Notes under the pieces: generated by a model
Told to the model about the DNA's origin: nothing
The model's input: the letters and a program-made list of their open reading frames with translations, nothing else
Database searches by the model: none
Assembly (NCBI GenBank): GCA_948474755.1
Contig: CAOLHI010001444.1
Location: 124,001-188,000, forward strand
Direction of reading: 5' to 3'
From: Ctenosaura bakeri
Lineage: Eukaryota > Chordata > Lepidosauria > Squamata > Iguanidae
Length of the DNA stretch: 64,000 bases
In this document: piece after piece, positions 9,970 through 21,000 of the stretch
Numbering within the stretch: position 1 is the stretch's first letter
Layout: the number at the start of each line of letters is the position of its first letter
Translations under genes and position numbers: made by a program

Positions 9970-10410
9970 AGCAGTCCAGTTTATCTGGGGGTTATATTAC
10001 GAAGCCAATGATTCCCAAGACCAATTTGAACTGCATCGCCTTGGGAACTAGAAATCGCATGCTGTAATTGTTTTTGTATTTGAAATGAGATGGGCTTAGT
10101 GATTTTACTAATTACTCCCCCAGTCATTGAGGTCCCATCCATTTGCGTTAATTTGATGGGGCATTCCAAGGGCTCATAAAGAGTTTTCAATTGTTTGGCC
10201 AATTTGGGGGGAACAAACTTCTAGCAGCCAGAGTCAATTAATGCCCTATGTACATGCAAAGTCCCATCGCTGCCACTAATCGCAACCGTGGCGTAGAAAT
10301 GGGGAATTTTAGGAGTACTTACAGATGTTCCCGCCGCTTGCCAGTCATCGCAGTCAGGTTTAGAATCTCCATCTTTCAGATGAGGACGAAGAGGTGGTTT
10401 CATCATCGGG
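9970..10410 (-). pseudogene. Ty3/Gypsy protease region
   Basis: The aspartic protease site reads ALIDSGC, where DSGA is more usual. An in-frame TAG follows the cysteine codon directly (near 10219-10221). Downstream, KFVPPKLAKQL and GNHWLRN-like blocks continue the domain in the same reading frame. Confidence 0.82.
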
Positions 10411-11624
10411 ATCGGAGTCTCCTGTCGCCGCTGCAGGGTCCTTAGAAGTGCGTCTAAGTGGTTGTTTGGGGCCGCTGTCTGATGTGTGAATTCTATATCC
10501 TTTGGGTCTGCTCGTGCTCCTTAGTCCCAGTCGGAGCTTGGTTTCCGCGGCAGGTGTTGGCGAGGGGGCCCGGTTTTCCACAGAAAAAGCACATCCCCAA
10601 AAGGGGCTTGTTCCGTTCCTCAGCATTGAGGACGGTGGGACCGCGAGGTTGTCGTTTTGGCACGTCTTGTCTTTGTCGGTTAGCTAAATTTGGGGTTTAT
10701 GCCTTCCATTTCAGTAGCTAGTCTGACCCAACCTAGCAGGGTCTGTGGATTGGCCTGCATTAAGCACCCGTGTAAAATATGGGATTTAGTCCATCTTTGT
10801 ATAACTCAATTAGAATTTCATCACTCCACGGGATTTGGTGGCCAGGTTTCTAAATTCACGGGAATACGTCCCCCCATTTCCCTGCCTTGTTTCATTCGTT
10901 TCAGTTGATATTTGGTGTTTTCCAATAAATGGGGGTCTTAAAATTTTTCCCCGCAGATGGTTCATGAAGAGCTGCAGATTTTCAGTTTGGGGGGCGCGGG
11001 AGTCATATAGGTTCGCTACCCAGTCTGCTGCCAGTCCTTTCATCCTCGGGCTTAGGTATCAAATTGGGCCGCATCATCCCGAAATAGATGGCCGTGATCA
11101 ATCATGAAATTGTTTGCCATAGTAAAAAAAAAGGAGAGTTTCTCCCCCTTCCCGTTGAAGGTCGCTTTCAGGTCTCCCACATTTCTGAGTAACAGTGGCG
11201 CTGGCGTGTGCCCTGTTGGTTGCTGGGGGGGACCAGGGGTGCCTGCCGCCGAGACAGCCGCTCGTGGTTCTCCTGGTGATCTCCCTGTCTGCGAGGGACG
11301 GATGCGCATCTCGCGTAGCATGGTCTTGAGTTCGAGTATCTCCTCATCTTTTCTTTCCAGTTCGGTTTCCATTTGCTTTATCTCCTCCAAAAGGGATAGG
11401 TCTTTTGCTGATGTATCCCATCTAGCAGCCCTTCTGCGTTGTCTCAACGACGTATGTGGCTTTTCTCCCCAGACCCAGGTTTGGCCGCTTGTGGGGGTTT
11501 CCATAGCCTCGGTCAGGCGCAATTTTGTCTTGGTATCCAGGGGCACTTCAGTTTCTGTAGCTCCATCAGATTCTGCAGATCCTTGCTCTTCTTCAGTAAT
11601 CGACTGGTCCATCAATTGGTGCAT
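10411..11624 (-). pseudogene. Ty3/Gypsy gag region
   Basis: The first 190 codons (11624 down to 11052) contain a predicted coiled coil (LLEEIKQMETELERKDEEI), a proline-rich linker and the start of the capsid (FNGKGEKLSFFF). Capsid sequence resumes in another frame at about 11043 (KGLAADWVANLYDS). Near 10570-10610 a zinc knuckle CFFCGKPGPLANTC is readable, but proline stands where the conserved histidine should be. Gag would form the particle core. Here it is split over at least three frames. Confidence 0.85.
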
Positions 11625-11635
11625 TTTTTGAAAGG

Positions 11636-11649
11636 ATTCTCGAGCTTTC
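11636..11649 (-). other. Primer-binding site, self-priming type
   Basis: One base inside the 5' LTR the minus strand reads AAAGCTCGAGAAT. This is not the usual TGG start complementary to a tRNA end. Its exact 13-base complement (ATTCTCGAGCTTT, minus strand) lies within each LTR at 11738-11750 and 6841-6853. Confidence 0.75.
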
Positions 11650-11955
11650 TGTCAGGAACAGATTCACTCTTACACGGATCAACAAACTTAATAGAAGATT
11701 TATTGTAACATAGTAAGGGATGCTGTCTTCAGACGTTAAAGCTCGAGAATGGAACGTTTTCCCCCCACCTTACACTTTAACAGACAGTTTCTCCTAAGAT
11801 AGTTGTAAAAGAACGAACGTCATCATGCCAAATGGTTCCTTTGAAATTCCAGCCAGAAGGAATGGTTGGCGCCTGGGAATAGCTAACAGCCTACTATCAC
11901 TATTTCCTCAGTCTACTGCTATCCTAAAACAATAAAACATGGAGGACTCCCGACA
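11650..11955 (-). repeat. 5' LTR of the Ty3/Gypsy element
   Basis: 306 bp, apparently identical to 6753-7058. On the minus strand a TTAAAG TATA-like box lies about 30 bases before ATTCTCGAGC (11750). An AATAAA signal follows at 11699-11704. This suggests that R starts near 11750. That start is inferred from the self-priming match. Confidence 0.97.
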
Positions 11956-12184
11956 GTTATGCTCTGCCAGTAGTATTATTTGATCTTAGTCTACAAGTTA
12001 CTTATGTATTGAATGTCCCTGCAAGGGAAAATAATTCAGAATGACTAAGGAGTCTCCAGCTTTGTGTTCCCAGTGGTATACTAGTAAATTCTGAAATGCA
12101 GGTAGTCATCATGACAATTTCTATGGACCCCAAGGAGGATCTAAAACTGTAGGCAGCTGTGCTGATCCATGTCTGCATGACAGT

Positions 12185-12362
12185 GGCCATTTCTGCACTG
12201 GCCTGTTATACACATTGATTCCACTTTCACATCCTCTGGAACCCTGGGGTTTGCAGTTTCAGAAGGGGCTAGGTGGCCCCTTCCGAAACTGCAAACCCCA
12301 GGGTTCCAGAGGATGTTGAATGTGGAATCATCGCGCTATAACAGACTAGTGCAGAAATGGCC
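12185..12362. mobile_element. Palindromic MITE, 178 bp
   Basis: Starts GGCCATTTCTGCAC, ends GTGCAGAAATGGCC, centre GGGGCTAGGTGGCCCC. Flanks are AGT on the left and TGT on the right, a 3-bp duplication with one mismatch. The left arm has small deletions around TTATACACATTG. Confidence 0.92.
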
Positions 12363-12483
12363 TGTGTTATATATGTTTTCTCAGGTCTTTTGAAAAGGTA
12401 AAGACTCTTAATTACCATTTTTACCCTATGCACCTCCAGTGGCTCACACCACCCTGCCCTGTCAAAACCTGAACTGGTATCAT

Positions 12484-13510
12484 CATAGAATCACAGAGTC
12501 GAAAGGGATCACAACAGTCATCTAGTCCAACCCCTGCCATACAAGAACGGACAACTAAACTGCTCATGGCAGATGGCCGTCCAGCCTCTGTTTAAAAACC
12601 TCCAAAGAAGAAGACTCCACCATTGTCTGAGAGTTTATTCTACTCCCAAGCAGCTCAAATACCCAAGGAGTTCTTCCTAACTTTTAAGTAGAACCATTTT
12701 TCTTGCAATTTGAATCCACTGATTCATGTCCTCATATCTGCTGCACCAGAAAGCAAGCTTGTTCCATTTTCTACATGACATCTTTTCAGGTACTTAAATA
12801 TGCCTATTTTACTACCTCTCAATCATCTCTTCTCCAAGCTAAACATACTCAGATCCCTACGCCATTTGTCCTAGGGCATGGTTTTCAAACACTTTACCAT
12901 TCTAGGTGTCTTCCTCCAAACACATTCCAGCTTAGGTCAATATCCTCCCTAAACTGTGCTGCCCCAAAATGGACATAGTATTCCAGGTGAGGTCTGACTA
13001 ATGCAGAATGCAGTGGGACTGTTACTTCCCTGAGCTCCATTCTTGTTGATGTGGCCTGGAATTGCATTGGCTTTTTTGGCTGCTGCATCACACTGTTGAC
13101 TGTTTATTAAGACTCTTTGATCCTTTCCATTCATAGTGTCTATCAAAGCAGATGTTACCCACCCTACATTTGTATATTTCATTTTTTTCTTGCCTCAATG
13201 TAGTACTTTACATTTACTCTTGTTTATCCCTGTTGAAATCCATTTAGTTAATTTTGGCCCAGCTCTCCAACCTGTTAAGGCCATTTTGAATTATAAGTAC
13301 ATCCTCTGGGGCACTTACTACTCTACCTTCCAGCTTGGTGTCATCTGCAAATTTGATAAGCCACGCCTTCTATTCCATCATCCAAATAATTTCTAAACAC
13401 ACTGAACAATATTGGACCCGGGACAGAACTCTGAGTCACCTCTCTCCAGAATGAAGAGAAACCTAGTGAGTATTCTTTGGGTGATGTCTTTCCAGTTACA
13501 TTTTTGGACA
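12484..13510 (-). mobile_element. Long CR1 LINE 3' region, old copy
   Basis: It starts at the 3' end with CATAGAATCACAGAGTCG and TAGTCCAACCCC. It then runs through CTCTGTTTAAAAACCTCC, CCAGGTGAGGTCTGACTAATG, TTGGTGTCATCTGCAAATTTG and ATATTGGACCCGGGACAGAA. All of these are antisense CR1 landmarks in their usual order. Many indels point to an old insertion. It is the longest CR1 copy in the window. Confidence 0.88.
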
Positions 13511-14214
13511 TTCTCAGCTTTCTGGAGGGGAGAGCAAAACTGCCAATGGGTTTTGAAGCCATTTCTTGGAGACTTTTGGTGATTTTTATGCCAAAGTGGC
13601 CCCTGGGGAAAAATAAAATGGGGGTATCTGGGGACTTGAGAGGTGGTCCAGGGGGCAGAAAGGGGGTTGGGCCGTGAAAAGAAGGCCTGGGGTTGCTCTA
13701 AGACACCTATATCACATCTGCACTCACGTTTGTATTACCATGGCAAATGCAGATACAAGGGAGGAGGATGCATTTTGCCTTCATGGCAGGGTCTCACTTC
13801 CACCCTCACCAGCAATGTCTTCCATGCCCCAAAGAAACGAGAGTCCTCCTTTAATTGTGTAAAGGCCAAGAAACACAAAAAGTGGTTCTCCATTATCAAA
13901 TCCCCTTTTAAAAGGGTGCTGGGGTTAATGGTATCCCTGGTGCTGGGCTGGCATCTCCAAGAGTGAAACCATCCTAATAGGGACTGATGGGATAAATCTG
14001 TTCTCTGTTGAGGGGATGGATGGGGGTGGGGGACCCCCAGGATCTCAAGCCTTTTGACATCCATCTCTCCCTTCCCTCCCTCCCTCTCTTCCCCTGGAAA
14101 TCCCATCACATTTGACATTTCCCTCCACTGCGTCTAAGGGAAGGATGTTTCTCTACATTACCCCTGACATGTTGGCTGCTGAGGGATGCCAGAGATAGGT
14201 TGTATTTAATTACT
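13511..14214. other. No gene seen
   Basis: GC-moderate sequence with G-rich and CCCTCC-rich runs. I recognise no coding, RNA or repeat signature. Confidence 0.4.
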
Positions 14215-14430
14215 GCTCTGGGTGGATTTATTACTATTATGCCTGGATTAATTGGGAAAGTAAAAATGCTTCATCGAGCGATCCATCTTCTCTAAGTTAC
14301 TTACCTTGTCATGGGCTAATAACACTGAAATAAAAATATCTCTCTCTCGGCTGCATTGTAGGGGATGGATTTCCGTAATTCTTCGAGTAGAAAATTTTAA
14401 GAGGCATTTGAAACTGGCAGAAGAAGATAG
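14215..14430. other. Possible conserved non-coding element
   Basis: A unique AT-rich block with homeodomain-type cores (GGATTAATTGGG, CTAATAACAC, GTAATTCTTCG). It has no repeat similarity to the rest of the window. Visual impression only. Confidence 0.3.
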
Positions 14431-15134
14431 ATGGACCAACGTGGGGGGAAGGAGAGAAGGGGGAGGGAAAGAGCACAGCCCCGCTCTTTATGACATAAAA
14501 TATAAAGAATTGAAAACTGTACTCTTCTTTTTTTTTTAAGAGCAGGAAGAAATAGAGGTCCTTCTGCAAGGATGAAGCATCAGTTTTGGATAAATTAACA
14601 ATTGTTGGATGGTTGTCTGTCATTTTTTTTAAGAAAAAAAAATCATTCCTAAAACTCATTCACAGTTCCCTTTTTTCTAGAGAGCAGCAGCTAGAGATGC
14701 AGCCAGCTATATAGAACCAATTCATCAAATTCAGCCCACTTCCCTTCTCCATACTGATTCCTATGTAAGGTCCGTAAGGCTGTACTGGTCACATAAATAT
14801 TCACTGGTCCTTGACCCTCTGTAAGGATGCTGTGTGTCCTCCTTTACAAAACATAGACTTCTTTTTTAAGGTATCTTCTATGCAAAGGCTGGCAAGTCAA
14901 AGTCTGATTTAAAGGCCTTGAGACCCTGGGTGAGGTTTTTGCTCCACGTCCTAGCCCCCATCTAAGTGTGCTTTCTTAGAAATAAAGGAAATTTCCTTTT
15001 ATTCAGCGGCAGATGGTAGTCCCCATATTGGTCAATCCATTTCAGTGGCTGAACATTATTCCCCAAACAGGTCTAGGCCCTTGGACAGCTTTAATGATCA
15101 GACTAGAACCCAGAGCAGACTCCTTGCCCCACTG
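14431..15134. other. No gene seen
   Basis: Contains poly(T) and poly(A) runs near 14528 and 14622. Otherwise unrecognised unique sequence. Confidence 0.4.
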
Positions 15135-15290
15135 ACCTCAGAGCCAGCAGTCCCTGCTGCATTGACTTGATCCTTTGTCTACACTGACTGGCACTTGCAG
15201 GCAGCAGTTTTTCTCATTCCTACCAAGACAAGAATCAAGCCTGGGACCCTCTGCTGCAAAGTCTAAGCTGTGGCGCTGGTCTATGGCCCT
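15135..15290 (-). mobile_element. Second tRNA-SINE family, decayed copy
   Basis: Antisense landmarks TTTGTCTACACTGACTGGCA and then AATCAAGCCTGGGACC (a B-box complement) followed by TCTGCTGCAAAGTC match the order of a SINE whose head resembles GTAGCTCAGTGGTAGAGC. The copy is decayed and its ends are approximate. Confidence 0.55.
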
Positions 15291-15463
15291 TCTTCCCTCA
15301 AGTCACATGGACACAGAAGCTCGCCTTACCTCAAATTGGACCATTGGTTCAGCTAGGAAAATGTGACTCAAACTGGTGGATCGTAGACCACTGCCAGTTC
15401 CCAAACCATCTGGTGATATCCACCTGCGCTTGGATATGAATGAATTGATATCTGATTCACTGA

Positions 15464-15735
15464 TCAGGGACTATTAATGTGACAGCACACTCAGAACATT
15501 CACTGATGCAGAATCTCTCTGAGGATGGAGCATTCTTAAACACATGCAACACAAACACTGAAAGCTGCCTACTCAGATCAGTGTCCACTGGTCCATCTAG
15601 TTCAGTCTACACCTATGCTACTCAAAGTGGTACTTCGTGGATGGGTACTGGCCCAGGACCCCCAGCAAGATGCCAGGAAAGAAAAAAGCAATTGTAGTGA
15701 TGGGCACAAAGATCATACCAGTCCCTGGCACACTG
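15464..15735 (+). repeat. Third, diverged member of the 49.4/57.2-kb repeat, without the CR1 insert
   Basis: It shares TTCACTGATCAGGGACTAT, GAATCTCTCTGAGG, AACACTGAAAGCTGCC, TACTCAAAGTGG and GATGGGCACAAA... with the duplicated 624-bp segment. It lacks the antisense CR1 piece that the two later copies carry, so it shows the empty site. It continues into the unclassified repeat at 15815. Confidence 0.65.
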
Positions 15736-15814
15736 AGGAAAAGAGCTGTCCATTGCCTATCTAAACTGGAGATGCACCATGCCTTCCAAACCAGGCCATG
15801 TGTATACAAGCAAT

Positions 15815-16648
15815 ATCAGAGTAAGGTCAAGAAGGCAAAAGTTATTGATGAGGAAGAATAGACAAGCCAGGACAGACTGACCTGGAACATGTCCAGAGGA
15901 GGGCAATAAAAATGTTGGAGGGTCTGGAAGCCATGAAGCCCTATGAGGAGTGGCTTAGGTTGCTGGGGATGTTTAGTCTGCAGAAGAGAAGGTTAAGAGG
16001 GGACATGATAGCCAAGTTTAAATATCTGAAAGAGTGTCATAGCAAAGAGGGAACAGGCTTGTTTTCCACTGGTCCAGAGATTAAAACAAGGAGCAATGGA
16101 TTCAAACTACAGTAAAAGAGGTTCCACCTAAACCTCAGGAAGAACTTCCTGAAGGTCAGAGCTGTCCAGCAGTGGAATCTGCTGCCTCAATGGAGTGCAG
16201 TGGATTCTCCATCTTTGGAGGTTTTTAAACAGAGGCTGGCTGGCCATCTGTCGGGAGTGCTTTGAGGGTGTTCCTGCATGGCAGGGGGGTTGGACTCGAT
16301 GGTCCCTGTGGTCTCTTCCAACTCTAGGATTATATTATTCTATGAAGCAGTTTGATTTGCCTGAACCTACTGAGAAGGGGAAGATTCTGCACACTCTCTC
16401 CTCTCCTCTCCTCTTCTCTCCTCTCCCCTCCCCTCCCCTCCTCTGCTCTCCTCTCCCCACTGCTGAGTTAATGGACTGCAAACTACTTTTGCACTTAGAA
16501 TTTAGTTGGCAACAACTGAAGTGAATTGGTGACAAAGGGAAAAGTGGAAGAGGAGAGAGAAACTGGGACATTTTAAGATTCACCGAAAAAAAATGAGATA
16601 AATTGGAACCATCCCTGCTAAACTGGGATAGTTGGAAGGTATGGACGC
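15815..16648 (+). repeat. Unclassified interspersed repeat, copy 2, split by CR1
   Basis: The left part (15815-15867) ends ...GATGAGGAAGAATAGACAAGC. The right part resumes at about 16344 with AAGCAGTTTGATTTGCCTGA and runs to GGGATAGTTGGAAGGTATGGA. The interval is a CR1. A (CT)n-rich tract at 16396-16457 lies inside the right part. Confidence 0.65.
15868..16343 (+). mobile_element. CR1 LINE 3' end
   Basis: Plus-strand CR1 with GAACATGTCCAGAGGAGGGC, GAAGCCATGAAGCCC, GTTAAGAGGGGACATGATAGC, AACTTCCTGAAGGTCAGAGC, GGGGGGTTGGACTCGATGG and the tail CAACTCTAGGATTATATTATTC. It is inserted in the unclassified repeat, which dates it as younger than that repeat. Confidence 0.9.
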
Positions 16649-16654
16649 ACTGGT

Positions 16655-16745
16655 CTATAAGATGATCCTACCCAGAGATGCTGGGCAATGAACCTGGGTC
16701 CTTCTGCCGGAAGAGCTTGTGTCTTGTCTACCCCTGAGCTGCCTC
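16655..16745 (-). mobile_element. Fragment of the second tRNA-SINE family
   Basis: Antisense AATGAACCTGGGTCCTTCTG followed by CTACCCCTGAGCTGCC resembles the B and A box complements of a GCTCAGTGGTAGAGC-type SINE head. Confidence 0.5.
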
Positions 16746-16999
16746 TTACCCACTTCTGTTCCACAGGCTCTGCCCAGTTTCTCCAAAGTCATCAAGGACA
16801 CCTCTGGGGTTTAGCTGATGCCAAATGGTGCCGAGAAAGAAAATAAAAATGATAAAGTTTTTATTCTTTTCCAGTGGCAGGGAAATAAGTGATTTCTCTC
16901 AGTTTCTAAATGTTTCTAATTTCAGCTTGTTCAATCTCATTTCTGAACCAGTCTCTGATTTAAAAAGGGGGGAAAGTTCATAAGGAAATTCATGTTCAT

Positions 17000-17125
17000 T
17001 CTCACGTGTCTTTCCCCAAAATTTGGAGTAGTTGCATTTTGGGGCTACAACTCCCAGAATACCCCAACAAAAGTGCCCACTGGGACGGAGTTGTGGTCCA
17101 GAAAAGTAACTTTTTGGAGCTCTGT
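17000..17125. repeat. Fold-back repeat, ACAACTCCCAGAAT type
   Basis: Left TTTTGGGGCTACAACTCCC pairs with the reverse complement of GAGTTGTGGTCCAGAAAAG on the right. Related short inverted elements recur at about 23456, 28745, 31350, 34965, 40540, 43345 and 49125. They probably form a non-autonomous DNA transposon family. Confidence 0.55.
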
Positions 17126-17414
17126 TTTCTCTTCCCATGTGCATTTCTGCCTGATGTAAATTTTTATGCAAGCAGATCTTTTTCTTGTATCAGGGTGAGA
17201 ATGATGTAACCTCTCCCAGATATTGTTGGACTGCAACTCCCAGAATCCTTAGCCAGTGCAAGCATCAGTTAAGGATGTTGGAATCTGCAATGACACAACT
17301 GTGGGACCCACACAATTCCTGCTCTTGCCTTATATAATGTGACTTTGTATGCCTCCACCAAATATAAGTTTTTTTTAATGCATTTTCATTAGTTGAGAGA
17401 ACTGCATCGCAAAA

Positions 17415-17560
17415 ATTAATTTTAATTTAATTCAGTTCAATTTATATCCCACCTTCCTCCCACCATGGGACCCAAGGCGCTTCTAGCATATGTTAGAAAA
17501 CAATCTACAGCTGAAACCTAATGATAAGAAGTTTGAAAATTAAATAAACTGTTCTATTAA
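17415..17560 (-). mobile_element. LINE 3' end, L2/CR1-like
   Basis: TTTATATCCCACCTTCCTCCC followed by ATGGGACCCAAGGCG is the complement of the usual GCCGCC-TTGGGTCCC...GGCGGGATATAAA tail seen on L2-like LINEs. Only the tail region is recognisable. Confidence 0.55.
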
Positions 17561-19013
17561 ATCACTGCTAATTTAAAACCATACAGAAGCATTTAAAAAA
17601 CAAAAATTAGAACAAAAAGCACCACTCTCCTGTGCCCCATTCTAAGACCTTAAAATTAAAGACAGTTAAATTCCGAGAAGTCAGACTTAATCAGTGATGG
17701 ATAACTACTGGATAGCTGTATTCTGGTTTGTACCATTTAGGAAGGAAAGAAGAAGCAGGAAGGAAGAATTTAGGTAAGTACATATATAGACACACACACA
17801 CACACCAAAGTCTTTGCAAGTTACAGCAACAGATCAATTAAGCCTTGAAAACGGTAGCAAGCTTCTGCTATCCTAGGTGAGCTGGAGACTTGCACACAGC
17901 TCTTTCCTCTTCCCTGGAGCTGAGCCCCATCCAAAGCTGGAAAATTTGCACCCCTGTCTTCTGCCTGACTCTGAGCTCTACCCACACTAACAGTTGCCCT
18001 AAACTGACCTATTACCCTCTGGTATGGTGGTCATAGCCAAAGCCAGCCAAATTATTTCAAGCACAAGGCAGAAAAAAAAAAAAAGAATTGTTCCTCACTC
18101 CAAGCAAGAATACCACAGTTAACAATAATCTTCAAATCACTGACAATGCCATGCCTTTTCCCAACAACCAAGAGCTACCGCCTGAGGCAACTGCCTCACT
18201 CTGGTCCTGTTGTGGGGCTGGACAGCCTCCCATCTCTGCTCTCCACTGCCTTGATGAAAGATGCTGGGAGTCCCACACCCACACGTGACACTTATTGGTC
18301 AAGCAGGCTGGCCCCACGTTGGGGAAGACAGAAACCTCAAAGGAGGAGATATGTAGCTGCAGAAAGAGATAGAGAAAGAAGGCTGGAGAGAAATAAAAGC
18401 CAGTTGTTTTTAGGTTCTCCCCTCTTGAACTGAAAAGGCATTAAGTGTTCTGGGAAAGAGGTTTCCAGTAGAAAGAGGTGAAATCAAGATTCAAGGCACA
18501 CAGACAGAGAGAGGGAGAGAGAGGGAGAAAAATACACACACACATATACTGGCTTCCATTGGCATGGGGTTCCAAGGCGTTAAAACAGAAATGCCATGCT
18601 TCCTGGATTCCTTGTCACCACAGGATTGGGCATAACGGCTGTTTTATAAGGGTGCAAGGCTTGGAATGCAGACACGTGCCCCTCTTCCTTCCTGCTCTCC
18701 CCCTATCTCATGTTCACCCCTATGTTCACCCTCTCCTTTCCTCTGCCCTCCCTGGTGGAGGGAGCAGGAAGATTTTCCAATCTGCACTTCTGCAGTTCCC
18801 TGAAATCCATAGAAAAGCCAGTATTCATGGGTGCTAACTGTCAAGCAGAAGATCAAGATTAAAAAAGACAGAAAGAAAGAAATTCTTGAGGTTTAGCCAA
18901 ATAGTTAATGTAACTATTGCAATTCCCATTAGTGTAGGCATGAAAGAGAGACAGAGAAGCTGGAAGCACTGGAACTAGCAGCTCTTAAAAATGATTTTTT
19001 TCACTCTATACTA

Positions 19014-19051
<38 letters not shown>

Positions 19052-19407
19052 ACACACATTTATGATCCCCTTTTAAGTCTTTAACAGAAAGAAGATATCT
19101 TTATCCTCTCCATAAAAAGGAACTAAATTCATGTAGGGTTGCCAGAAGGTGCACGCAGCTTTTTTTCTTAGATAACTCTTGTGTCTTTAACAGCTGTGTG
19201 CAGAAGCAGACATTCTTTTAAGTAACAGCTGTTGGTTTGCTGACTTACTGTTCTTATTAAAAGTAATTAAAAATAATTTTTAGGCCCTTAAGGGCACCTG
19301 ATGAGATGCACAATAATATGGTGACATAAAAACAGACCAGAAATATAGCATTCTTTCAAAAATAGCTTGGAAACAATTTTAAAAACCAAAGGGCTGATAG
19401 AATAATA
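17561..19407. other. No gene seen; microsatellites
   Basis: Unique-looking sequence with short CA runs at about 17790 and GA-rich runs near 18500, and the CA tract at 19015. I see no coding or RNA gene. Confidence 0.4.
19015..19059. repeat. (CA)n microsatellite
   Basis: About 22 CA units interrupted once by CATA. Confidence 0.95.
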
Positions 19408-19549
19408 TGAGGGTCATACTTAAAAGTATTTCCTGTGTGCCATTTTCTCTGAAACTTTTAATCCAAATGCGATGCTATTAAACCACCAGAGAGAGTAATT
19501 CTTACTGCCTGACTGACATGATTTCTGTATTTCTAGGTGCTGCATAACC

Positions 19550-21000
19550 ATGGATATGAAGCAGAAACAAAGAGCAGTCATCAAGTTCATGACCAAAGAA
19601 GGATATATCACTGCTGACATCCATCCACAAACGGCTCAGAAACGTATACAGTGAGGCAACAATTGATGAGCGTAATGGGAGAAGATGGGTGAAAAAGTTT
19701 AATGAATGCAAAACTGGTGTTGAAGACAAACCACATAGTGGAAGACCACTGAAAACAGTCATCAATGAAAATCAAAACAATGTGGACAACATTATTCATA
19801 CAGACTGGTATATGACTAAGGCCCTTTCCGCACCTTACCTTTCTTTGATGCTGGGGTGCGGGGAGTGTGCGAGCAGCCTCCAGCAAGAGGCTCTCGCATT
19901 CCCACTGCTTCAGTTCCACACGAGCTGCCCGCTCCCGAGCAGGTAGCGTGAGAGCCCTGCCTCTTCCTTCCACGGCGCAGCCTGGGAGTTTCCCAGGCTG
20001 CGCTGGGGCAGGAAGCGCGACCACTGAACCGCACATATGGCAAGTGTGCGTGGGGCCCTGGAGCAATGTGTGATCGTGCACCATTTTTGGCTGAAAACCA
20101 AAAATGAAAAAGTGTGCAAGCGGCGCCTGCCAGACCCTGGAGCATTGCGCGATTGTGAGTGTGTCGTGCAGGTCGCTCCTCACGATCACACGACGCTCCA
20201 GGCGCCCTTTCACATGACAAATGCCATGTGAAAAGGGCCTATGAGATTGTTGAAGAACTTGGCTGTGGTCATAGTGCTGTTGAGCAGATTATCTACAATG
20301 CTGGATACTGGAAAGTTTGGGCCAAAAGGGTTCCTCATTAATTAACAGCTTATTTGAAAAAGGAGAGACTGCATGTGTATTCAGAACTGTTGGGAGCAGT
20401 TGTAGCCCACAAAGTCACCTGTTTTGTGCACTGTTGATGAGACCTACGGAGACTCAGAGACCAAGAATCAGTAGTCTATGTACTGGCAGCATTCCACTTC
20501 CCCTGGACCAAAGAAATTCAAACGCCAGCACTCAGTACAGAAGATTATCGTAATGTCTTCTGGTATGACAAGGGGATGATTTTGCTCGATTTCCTCAAGT
20601 GTGGGACAACAATGAGCAGTGACCACTACATTGCATCACTCTTCGAGAAGCCATTCATAAGAAAAGACCACAGAAACAGCTGAATCTGATCCAGTTACAC
20701 CACGATAATGCACGGCCCTATGCTTCTTTGGCAGCATCACAGGTTCTTCCACAAACGGAAGGGACAGTGATGCCACCTCTGCCTTACAGCCCTGATTTGG
20801 CACCGTTAGACTTTCAGTAGTTTGGTCAGATGAAGGAAAGCCACCACGGACAGTGCTTTGATGTTACAAGAGAAGTGGAAGATGTGATCAGCCACTGGAT
20901 CAGGGAGTGCCCAAAAGAGTTTTTCCAAAGTAGATTTGATGAGTGGGTTTGAAGGTGGTGCAAACACATTGCCAGTGGTAGAGACTATTTTGAATAGTAC
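19550..21000 (+). pseudogene. Mariner transposase pseudogene
   Basis: The transposase would cut and paste the element at TA sites. An N-terminal piece starts near MDMKQKQRAVIKFM, and the C-terminal part ends with ECPKEFFQSRFDEW and ASGRDYFE. In-frame stops are visible (for example after PLDFQ) and the frame changes around 20430. A 420-bp DNA element splits the helix-turn-helix region. Confidence 0.88.
19820..20239. mobile_element. CpG-rich DNA element nested in mariner
   Basis: Starts GGCCCTTTCCGCAC and ends CATGTGAAAAGGGCC, so the terminal inverted repeats resemble those of the palindromic MITEs. Flanks TAA (19817-19819) and TAT (20240-20242) could be a 3-bp duplication with one mismatch. 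The interior is CpG-rich with several local hairpins, for example GCGCAGCCTGGG/CCCAGGCTGCGC. It has no transposase. Confidence 0.75.

Larger units (their letters stand above)
6748..11960 (-). mobile_element. Complete Ty3/Gypsy LTR retrotransposon
   Basis: The element proper is 6753-11955 (5203 bp) on the minus strand, bounded by two 306-bp LTRs that look identical. A 5-bp target duplication GTTAT lies at 6748-6752 and 11956-11960. Inside, reading along the minus strand, come gag with a zinc knuckle, protease, reverse transcriptase, RNase H and integrase, the order typical of Ty3/Gypsy. The gag and RT motifs recall the sushi/Tf1-like group, but that placement is an inference. No envelope gene or chromodomain is seen. 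Frames are interrupted by several stops and frameshifts, so this copy looks non-autonomous despite its young LTRs. Confidence 0.96.

Noticed and set aside
6753..11955. Endogenous retrovirus
   Set aside because: No envelope region. Gag, pol order and self-priming PBS fit a Ty3/Gypsy retrotransposon better.
19014..19060. CRISPR-like regular repeats
   Set aside because: Simple CA microsatellite in a vertebrate genome.
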